Below, piece after piece: positions 7,162-11,245 of a stretch of DNA of 11,245 bases. The stretch lies in NCBI GenBank assembly GCA_025935275.1, contig JAICVP010000046.1:1-11245 (forward strand). The letters are read 5' to 3'. Origin of the DNA: Thermoleophilia bacterium. Lineage in GTDB: Bacteria > Actinomycetota > Thermoleophilia > Gaiellales > Gaiellaceae. Numbering within the stretch: position 1 is the first letter of the stretch; each line of letters opens with the position of its first letter. The notes under the pieces are model-generated. The model made no database searches. It was not told where the DNA came from and worked only from the letters and a program-made list of their open reading frames with translations. Made by a program: the position numbers and the translations under genes.

Positions 7162-8494
7162 GGAGCGCCTCCCGCTGCAGCGACACGCGCCGGTCGACCG
7201 GGAACGTGCGGTCGTGCGTGGCGACGAGAACGCCCCGACCCGCCGCCGCGTACTCGTCCAGCCAGGCGGCGATCTCGGCCTTGCGATCCGGGTCGATCCC
7301 GCGGGTCGGCTCGTCGAGCACAAGGAGATCGGGCTCTGCAACCGCGACCGCGGCAAGCCCGAGCCGCTCGCGCTCGCCGCTCGAGAGATCCCGCGGATGG
7401 CGGTCGGCTGCCCAGGCGAGCCCCACGCGCTCCAATGCCGCGAGCGCCCGCTGCTGATCGCCCGCGACGCCGAGGGCGACCTCGTCCAGGACGCGATCCC
7501 GCACGAGATAGCGGCCGGGGTCCTGGCTGAGGTACCCGGCGCGCCCGTCCCGCCACACGGTCCCCGCGTCAGGCTCGAGGAGACCCGCGGCTACCTTGGC
7601 CAGCGTCGTCTTGCCCGAGCCGTTGGGCCCCTCGAGCGCCACCACCTCGCCGCGCCGAATCTCCAGAGAGGCGCCGCCGAGGACGTCCACGCCGCTGCGA
7701 TATGCGAACCGGATTCCGTCCAGGCGGCACACGGTCTCGCCGGCCGCAGCGCCGCCCACTGACTCCCCGTGCGGCGGCAGGTAGCGGGCCCGGTGCTCCG
7801 CGAGCCAGGCGAGCCCGTCGTCCCGCCCCACGTCGGCCAGGATTTGCCCTCCCTCCATGAAGAGCACCCGGTCGGCGAGCGCCAGCGCCCGCCCGGTGCG
7901 CTGCTCGGAGAGGACGGTCGTCGCGCCGGACTCGCCGACCAGCGCCAGGAACCGCTCCGCCGCCTCGGGGTCGAGCTGCGAGGTCGGCTCGTCGAGCAGG
8001 AGGAGCCGAGGGCGGAGCGCAAGCGCCGAGGCGAGGCAAACCCGCTGGAGCTCGCCGCCGGAGACCTCGGAGGTGCGTCGCTCAGCGAGGTGCAGCGCGC
8101 CCACAGCCTCGAGCGCCTCGTCCGTCCGCGGCCAGATCTCGGCCGAGGGCACGCCGAGGTTCTCGAGGCCGAACGCGACTTCGTTGCGGACGAGCGCCAT
8201 GACCACCTGATCCTCCGGATCCTGGAAGACAGCGGCGGTCGTGCCGGCCAGCACCGCCGGCCGGGAGCGACGCGTGTCCACGCCGGCGACCAGCACCGTG
8301 CCCGCGAAACGCCCCCCGTGGAAGTGCGGAACGAGCCCGGAGAGCGCCCTGAGCAGGGTCGACTTTCCGGAGCCCGATGGGCCGAGGAGCGCGACGACCT
8401 GGCCCGGCTCGAGCCGGATCGAGATGTCCTCGAGAGCAGGCCGGTCAGCGCCGGGATAACTGAACTCGAGCTTGGTGACGTCGACTAGAGCCAC
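7151..8494 (-). CDS. Fused double ATPase of ECF transporter (EcfA-EcfA')
   Basis: The 447-residue protein contains two ABC ATPase domains. Domain 1 has Walker A GPSGSGKS (38-45), Q-loop Q91, signature VSGGE (144-148) and Walker B LLLLDE (164-169). Domain 2 has Walker A GPNGSGKT (289-296), Q-loop Q324, signature LSSGE (370-374), Walker B DE (394-395) and H-loop His427 in ATHDR. The H-loop place in domain 1 reads SEQRTG, with Gln198 where His is expected. The site made by domain 1 Walker motifs and the domain 2 signature is therefore degenerate, while the other site is consensus. It powers import with EcfT and the S component at the cytoplasmic membrane face. GTG at 8494 gives a start just before the first ABC strand and overlaps the ecfT stop by 10 nt; no Shine-Dalgarno is evident, so coupling is likely. 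Confidence 0.93.
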   Translation of the reverse strand: MALVDVTKLEFSYPGADRPALEDISIRLEPGQVVALLGPSGSGKSTLLRALSGLVPHFHGGRFAGTVLVAGVDTRRSRPAVLAGTTAAVFQDPEDQVVMALVRNEVAFGLENLGVPSAEIWPRTDEALEAVGALHLAERRTSEVSGGELQRVCLASALALRPRLLLLDEPTSQLDPEAAERFLALVGESGATTVLSEQRTGRALALADRVLFMEGGQILADVGRDDGLAWLAEHRARYLPPHGESVGGAAAGETVCRLDGIRFAYRSGVDVLGGASLEIRRGEVVALEGPNGSGKTTLAKVAAGLLEPDAGTVWRDGRAGYLSQDPGRYLVRDRVLDEVALGVAGDQQRALAALERVGLAWAADRHPRDLSSGERERLGLAAVAVAEPDLLVLDEPTRGIDPDRKAEIAAWLDEYAAAGRGVLVATHDRTFPVDRRVSLQREALLAA

Positions 8495-9213
8495 AGCACC
8501 GCCGCGGCGACGAGCGCGGCCCCGGCCGCAAGCGCCGCGTAGTCGGCCCACGTCCAGTCGGGGCTGGGCGCCCGCGACGGAGCACCGCTCCCGAACCCCC
8601 GCGCTTCCATCGCCTCGGCGAGGTTGGCCGCCCGTTCCAGCGAGCCCGCGACCAGTGGAGAGAGCAGCCGGGCGTGGCCGCGGACGCCTGTGACCTCCAC
8701 GCCCCTCCCCCTCACCGCCTCGGCGAGCCCCGCCGCGTCGCGCTCGAGAGTGGGCACGAGTCGCGTCGCGAGCGCGACGGCGAGGGCCGAGCGCCGCGCG
8801 AAGGAGGCGCTGGCCACCAGTCGGTCGTGGTCGAGGAGGAGTGCGTATGCCGAGAATGCGAACCCGACCGCTGCGAGCCGGAGGGCCGAAACCGCCGCCA
8901 GTCCGATCTCCTCCCACGTCACGTCGAGCTGGCCGAGAACCGGGACGATCGGTCCTTCCCAGATCACGTCGATCCCGGTCGACTGGAGGAACGGCCAGAC
9001 GAGGAACACGCCAATGGCCGCCGTGCCCGTGCCATAGAGGTACGGCCGGAGCCTCGCTTGCGCCTGCAGGCAGAGGAGAAGCAGCACCGCGGTCAGCACG
9101 GCCAGCGGCAGGACGTGATCCATGAGGAGCGCCGCGACCGCGGCGGCCGCGAGCAGGGCCGCCGCGGGAACGGGCGCGAGCCTTACTGCGCGTCGGGCGG
9201 TACCGAGGCGCAC
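8485..9213 (-). CDS. ECF transporter transmembrane scaffold EcfT
   Basis: This 242-residue protein has hydrophobic segments at about 12-31, 33-50, 62-75 and 104-127, then a charged cytoplasmic stretch and a final membrane segment at about 223-242. EcfT proteins carry two Arg-containing coupling helices that dock in the two ATPase subunits; here they appear as AVRGRG (166-171) and AMEARGF (201-207), both in the expected region after RLVPTLERD. Length is normal for the family. GTG at 9213 is selected because GGGAG lies 5 nt upstream; the gene then overlaps the lipoprotein gene by 31 nt. Its stop overlaps the start of the fused ATPase, so the order T, A-A', S is translationally linked. The conserved ATPase neighbour and coupling motifs make the assignment firm. 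Confidence 0.9.
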   Translation of the reverse strand: MRLGTARRAVRLAPVPAAALLAAAAVAALLMDHVLPLAVLTAVLLLLCLQAQARLRPYLYGTGTAAIGVFLVWPFLQSTGIDVIWEGPIVPVLGQLDVTWEEIGLAAVSALRLAAVGFAFSAYALLLDHDRLVASASFARRSALAVALATRLVPTLERDAAGLAEAVRGRGVEVTGVRGHARLLSPLVAGSLERAANLAEAMEARGFGSGAPSRAPSPDWTWADYAALAAGAALVAAAVLWL

Positions 9214-9614
9214 TCCTTCTCCCAGTTGTGGAGATCCCACCACTCGACGTCGCCGGTCTTGAGCTCCACTTCGGCGGCGCCCTTCGTCGCGGACTTGCCG
9301 TTCACGTAGTAGAGCCAGGCAAGCTTCTTGCCCTCGTCCTGCTCCACGCCTTCGATCTCCGTCACGAACTTGCCGCCGGAATCCGTCTCGATGTCGGCCA
9401 CCCGGTCGAGGGCCCGCATCGCGTTCTGCCCGGCGTCGACCGGCGTCTTCTCCGTGACCACCGTGGCTCCGCAATCGGTCGTCACCAAAACCGCGGCCTG
9501 AGGTGCGGCCTGAGTCGTTGCGCCGGCCTGCGTAGCCGGCGACGAGCTCGAGTTCCCGCCGCACGCCGCGAGCGCGCAGACGAACAGCACTGCTGCAAGG
9601 GATCGACGAAACAC
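9183..9614 (-). CDS. DUF4430 lipoprotein, predicted corrinoid-binding partner of the ECF transporter
   Basis: The 143-residue precursor starts with a lipoprotein signal (FRRSLAAVLFVCALAAC) whose lipobox LAAC puts the lipidated cysteine at residue 18. A Ser/Thr/Ala/Gln-rich linker (about 21-40) follows, then a domain of about 100 residues. The pattern KLAWLYYVNGKSATKGA near 97-113 followed by VELKTGDVEWW is the DUF4430 signature, a fold related to the C-terminal part of transcobalamin and intrinsic factor. It probably sits on the outer membrane face and captures cobalamin. Cys48 and Cys135 could form a disulfide. GTG at 9614 has a very good AAGGAGG 4 nt upstream. It is the first gene after the B12 riboswitch and overlaps ecfT, which links it to the transporter. 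Ligand binding itself is inferred. Confidence 0.87.
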   Translation of the reverse strand: MFRRSLAAVLFVCALAACGGNSSSSPATQAGATTQAAPQAAVLVTTDCGATVVTEKTPVDAGQNAMRALDRVADIETDSGGKFVTEIEGVEQDEGKKLAWLYYVNGKSATKGAAEVELKTGDVEWWDLHNWEKECASVPPDAQ

Positions 9615-9618
9615 GTTT

Positions 9619-9633
9619 CCTCCTTCCGCGAGG
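9619..9633 (-). promoter_or_regulatory. Possible Shine-Dalgarno-sequestering hairpin after the riboswitch
   Basis: On the minus strand CCTC (9633-9630) can pair with GAGG (9622-9619) around a 7-nt loop. This hides most of the GGAGG ribosome binding site of the lipoprotein gene. No U-tract follows, so translational rather than transcriptional control is the better guess. The stem is short and no folding calculation was made. Confidence 0.35.
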
Positions 9634-9647
9634 GGAACGGATCTGAA

Positions 9648-9789
9648 GGCGGGCGGCAGGTCTTCTGACTCGGGGCTCCCTCTCGCGCCGCCTTCCCGGC
9701 GCGCGGCCAGTGGCATTCGGGCGGAGAGCGTCTCCCCTTACAGCGGCGGGACCGTGCCGGAGTTGCACCGGCTTCCCTTTCCGCTCGCC
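9648..9789 (-). ncRNA. Cobalamin (B12) riboswitch aptamer
   Basis: Read on the minus strand, this element shows the conserved cobalamin-riboswitch blocks in the right order: GGGAA (9777-9773), the P3-like hairpin CCGGTGCAACTCCGG (9771-9757), CGCTGTAA (9745-9738), ATGCCACTGG (9716-9707), a GGGAAGGCG segment, and the B12 box AGTCAGAAGACCTGCC (9670-9655). Closing strands GGCGAGCGG (9789-9781) and CCGCCCGCC (9656-9648) pair with one mismatch as P1. Known members repress B12 transport or synthesis genes when adenosylcobalamin or another cobalamin binds. It ends 33 nt before the GTG of the DUF4430 lipoprotein gene and so should control lipoprotein and transporter expression. Confidence 0.95.
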
Positions 9790-9803
9790 TTATGTGTGGC
9801 GGG

Positions 9804-9809
9804 AGGCTA
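9804..9809 (-). promoter_or_regulatory. Candidate -10 box for the B12 riboswitch transcript
   Basis: Minus-strand TAGCCT fits TANNNT and lies in the short gap between the stop codon of the MshEN gene (9812-9810) and the start of the aptamer (9789). A start near 9797 would place the whole P1 stem in the transcript. No clear -35 was found, so the alternative is readthrough from the upstream gene. Confidence 0.35.
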
Positions 9810-10277
9810 TCAGGCAGCCGCGTACGGCTCGCCGAACGCTTCGCGGAGGGCCGACTCGACCTCGGTGCGCGTCGCGACCACGAAGCGAACCGGACGATCG
9901 ACCTCTTCCAGGACGGCGTCCAGAGCGGCGTCGTCGGACGGATCCGCGATGACGACGCAGACCGCGCTTCCTTCGAGCTTGTAGGGAAGCGCGAGGTAGC
10001 GTCGGGCCGAGGGCTCCGAGAGCAAGTCGACCGCCTCGTGCTCGAGGTCGTGCTTGCCCAGGTCGATGAACTCGAGCCCTTCCTGCTGGGCGACGACCTG
10101 GGCGAGCCCGCGCTCATCCACGAGCTCGTCCTCGACGAGCACTTCGCCGAGACGGCGGCCGCTCGACCGCGCCGAGGCGAGCGCAGCATCGAGCTGCACC
10201 GATGAAAGGAGCCCGGCGCGAACGATCAACTCGCCGAGCGGAAGATCGCGTTCCTGGTTACCAGCCGCAAATGCCAT
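9810..10277 (-). CDS. Stand-alone MshEN / GspE N-terminal domain protein, putative c-di-GMP binder
   Basis: This 155-residue protein consists almost only of a type II secretion GspE N-terminal (MshEN) domain. Two tandem 24-residue c-di-GMP motifs are visible: LGELIVRAGLLSSVQLDAAL (14-33), and RLGEVLVEDELVDERGL (42-58) followed by VVAQQ. Against the known RLGxx(L/V/I)2xxG pattern, the first copy has Pro for the initial Arg and Ala for the final Gln, and the second has Glu for Gly. The later part, ARRYLALPYKLEG then VVIADPSDDAALD, is the usual continuation before the ATPase domain, but no Walker motif follows and the gene stops. It may be a free c-di-GMP-responsive regulator or partner of a pilus or secretion ATPase coded elsewhere. 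ATG at 10277 has GGAG 5 nt upstream. It lies just before the riboswitch leader. Confidence 0.83.
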   Translation of the reverse strand: MAFAAGNQERDLPLGELIVRAGLLSSVQLDAALASARSSGRRLGEVLVEDELVDERGLAQVVAQQEGLEFIDLGKHDLEHEAVDLLSEPSARRYLALPYKLEGSAVCVVIADPSDDAALDAVLEEVDRPVRFVVATRTEVESALREAFGEPYAAA

Positions 10278-10278
10278 T

Positions 10279-10322
10279 GACGCTCCGTGGAAGAAACTGC
10301 CAGATCAATCGGCTGGAGCGCC
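10279..10322 (-). repeat. Inverted repeat covering the MshEN gene ribosome binding site
   Basis: In the minus-strand leader, GGCGCTCC (10322-10315) can pair with GGAGCGTC (10286-10279) as 8 bp including one G-U wobble. The 3' arm contains the GGAG Shine-Dalgarno. The loop is 28 nt. It may be a translational control hairpin or an operator-like palindrome, but one such match could also be chance in GC-rich DNA. Confidence 0.3.
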
Positions 10323-10350
10323 TCTGCGGCCCATCCCCCCGTCGGGGCAC

Positions 10351-10356
10351 TACGCT
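10351..10356 (+). promoter_or_regulatory. Candidate -10 box of leaderless vanZ-like transcript
   Basis: TACGCT matches TANNNT and is followed by CTCGGG (6 nt) and the GTG at 10363. The spacing is the same as at cinA and pcrA. The gene has no well-placed Shine-Dalgarno, because the GGG touches the start codon. Confidence 0.45.
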
Positions 10357-10362
10357 CTCGGG

Positions 10363-10701
10363 GTGACTGCAACCCGCATCAGCCCTTGGATCCCGGTCGT
10401 CCTCTGGGCCGCGGTGATCTTCACGCTCTCCTCCGTGCCGGACCTGGGCACCGGCCTCGGCACCTGGGACACGGTCCTCCGCAAGATCGCGCACGCGGCG
10501 GAGTACGCGCTCCTGGGCGCACTGCTCTACCGCGCCGTTCGGAACGCACCGGCGGCGCTCCTCCTCGCGTCGGCCTACGCGGTCACGGACGAGATCCATC
10601 AGACCTTCGTCTCGGGCCGGCACGGCTCGCCCGTCGACTGGCTCATCGACACCGCGGGCGCCGCCGTCGGCGTCGCCATCGCAGTCCGCGTATGGCGTTG
10701 A
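10363..10701 (+). CDS. VanZ-like family membrane protein
   Basis: This 112-residue protein has the small VanZ-like plan: a first membrane helix at about 9-25, further helices near 46-58 and 63-75, and a last one near 97-109. Conserved polar positions of the family are all present: K41, H44, E47 and Y48 (RKIAHAAEY), D76, E77, H79 and Q80 (TDEIHQTF), R86, then D92 and D96 (DWLIDTAGA). VanZ itself gives low-level teicoplanin resistance in enterococci, but most family members have no tested role, so no resistance function should be assumed. GTG at 10363 is the only start that fits the first helix and sits after a TACGCT box. The stop overlaps the next gene by 10 nt. Confidence 0.87.
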   Translation: MTATRISPWIPVVLWAAVIFTLSSVPDLGTGLGTWDTVLRKIAHAAEYALLGALLYRAVRNAPAALLLASAYAVTDEIHQTFVSGRHGSPVDWLIDTAGAAVGVAIAVRVWR

Positions 10702-11192
10702 GCCCGGTCGCCATCGACCTCGACCGCGCGCTCGGCGACACGCGCCCGCTCTGGGACGATTTTCTCGTCGACGCGGCGCGACGCTACGCCTCGATCGCCC
10801 CGCTGGACCCCGCCGCGCTCCCCGAGGACCGGGGCGCCGCGGCCGGCGAGCTGGACCGCTGGGCCGAGCAGGGCGTCGGGGACTGGCGCGGCGCGCTCGA
10901 GCGCTTTGCAGAGGACCGAGCGCCGGTCCACTTCCGGCCGACCGCCGATGCCGCTGCAGCTCTTCGCGCTCTGGCAGCCGCCGGTCGAAGGCTCGGTGTC
11001 TACACCGACGCGCCCGCAGAGCTCGCGGCGGTCGCGCTGGCCCACCTTGGAGCCGGGCGGCGCGTCGAGCTCGTCGAGACCGGCGCGGGAGCCCGTGAGC
11101 GCCTGCTCGCAGAGCTGGGATCCGACACTGCCGTCGCGGAGAGTCGCGAGGACCTCGTTAGGATCAGTGAGAGTGGACGCGAAGAATCTTGA
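10692..11192 (+). CDS. Degenerate HAD-like protein
   Basis: The 166-residue protein looks like a haloacid dehalogenase-fold phosphatase with eroded motifs. Motif I is VAIDLDRALGDT, keeping D9 and D11 but with Arg-Ala where Gly-Thr is usual. Motif II is GVYTDAP with T105. A motif III lysine is not visible (only Arg135 and Arg137 in GARERLL), and motif IV reads AESREDL, with Glu150 where GDSxxD has Asp. It may retain weak phosphatase activity, be a divergent subfamily or bind without catalysis. The small helical cap at about 18-80 is typical in size. ATG at 10692 lies inside the end of the vanZ-like gene (10-nt overlap) with no Shine-Dalgarno, so translational coupling is likely. Its own 3' end overlaps the following gene. 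Confidence 0.68.
   Translation: MALSPVAIDLDRALGDTRPLWDDFLVDAARRYASIAPLDPAALPEDRGAAAGELDRWAEQGVGDWRGALERFAEDRAPVHFRPTADAAAALRALAAAGRRLGVYTDAPAELAAVALAHLGAGRRVELVETGAGARERLLAELGSDTAVAESREDLVRISESGREES
11159..11164 (+). promoter_or_regulatory. Candidate -10 box before the gene at 11173
   Basis: TAGGAT matches TANNNT and ends 8 nt before GTG 11173, inside the HAD-like gene. It overlaps an AGGA that could also act as a Shine-Dalgarno about 9 nt from the same GTG, so the two readings compete. Confidence 0.25.
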
Positions 11193-11245
11193 CGACCGGC
11201 AGCTGGACGCGATCCTCGAGCGGCTCGACGGGCTCACCGCCGAGC
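11173..11245 (+). CDS. Unknown protein, N-terminal start only (3' truncated)
   Basis: From GTG at 11173 the frame is open for 24 codons to the window edge. The start overlaps the end of the HAD-like gene by 20 nt. The visible residues, DAKNLDDRQLDAILERLDGL, look helical and amphipathic, perhaps a coiled coil. No family can be recognised. GTG at 11167, two codons upstream in the same frame, is an alternative start. Confidence 0.4.
   Translation, partial: MDAKNLDDRQLDAILERLDGLTAE

Noticed and set aside
7162..7356. N-terminal extension of the S component to an upstream start.
   Set aside because: The extra residues are Arg/Ser-rich and lie in another frame of the ATPase domain; TTG 7161 with GGGAGG explains the start better.
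4660..7530. A very long open frame on the + strand, antisense to pcrA, cinA and the ECF genes.
   Set aside because: The encoded protein is low complexity, rich in Arg, Asp, Glu and Gly, and matches no family. The minus-strand genes have full motif sets. Long antisense frames are common in high-G+C DNA.
8495..8917. N-terminal extension of the fused ATPase.
   Set aside because: The extra part overlaps ecfT coding and is Arg/Gly-rich without motifs; the ABC fold begins right after GTG 8494.
9686..9705. GC-rich hairpin resembling a rho-independent terminator.
   Set aside because: It lies inside the conserved riboswitch aptamer and has no U-tract.
9615..9716. Upstream start for the DUF4430 protein at 9716.
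   Set aside because: It would translate the riboswitch and bury the lipoprotein signal; GTG 9614 has an excellent Shine-Dalgarno.
10334..10346. Short C-run/G-run hairpin before the vanZ-like gene, considered as a terminator.
   Set aside because: No U-tract on either strand, and the position is between divergent genes where no transcript needs to end.
10278..10362. A c-di-GMP riboswitch upstream of the MshEN gene, which would fit its predicted ligand.
   Set aside because: The conserved GEMM aptamer blocks could not be found in the right order on either strand.

Overview
This is a high-G+C bacterial window. GTG starts are frequent, genes are tightly packed, there is an Eis-type acetyltransferase, and several genes appear to start leaderless just after a TANNNT -10 box. 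Together these suggest an actinobacterium, perhaps a soil lineage such as Thermoleophilia/Gaiellales. The phylum is a moderate inference; anything finer is a guess. I saw no tRNA, rRNA, CRISPR array or insertion sequence.

Layout, left to right. (1) 1-124, + strand: the C-terminal tail of a PepSY-like protein. (2) 129-1106, - strand: an aldo/keto reductase, divergent from (3) 1150-1878, + strand: a two-domain VOC (glyoxalase-fold) protein. (4) 1875-9614, - strand: a run of eight closely spaced genes. In transcription order these are a DUF4430 lipoprotein, EcfT, a fused double-ATPase EcfA, an ECF S component, a CinA-like protein, the PcrA/UvrD helicase, an Eis-like GNAT and a secreted M23 peptidase. 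(5) 9615-9809: a leader carrying a clear cobalamin riboswitch on the - strand. (6) 9810-10277, - strand: a stand-alone MshEN (GspE N-terminal) domain. (7) 10363 to the end, + strand: a VanZ-like membrane protein, a degenerate HAD-like protein and the start of an unknown gene, all overlapping.

The most interesting unit is 6487-9789: a B12 riboswitch followed by a DUF4430 lipoprotein and a complete ECF transporter (T, fused A-A', S). The simplest reading is a B12-repressed uptake system for cobalamin or a corrinoid precursor, in which a surface-anchored lipoprotein supplies ligand to an ECF transporter. ECF transporters are normally described as not needing an extracytoplasmic binding protein. 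The fused ATPase also looks asymmetric, with one consensus and one degenerate ATP site.

A second pattern cuts across the annotation. At least six genes have TANNNT placed 6-8 nt before the start codon and no Shine-Dalgarno sequence. For cinA and pcrA the TAG stop codon of the upstream gene forms the first three bases of that box. Genes inside the riboswitch operon instead carry good Shine-Dalgarno sequences, or none where starts overlap the preceding stop. The eight-gene run is therefore probably not one transcript: the B12 operon likely ends, or is joined by new leaderless promoters, at cinA and pcrA.
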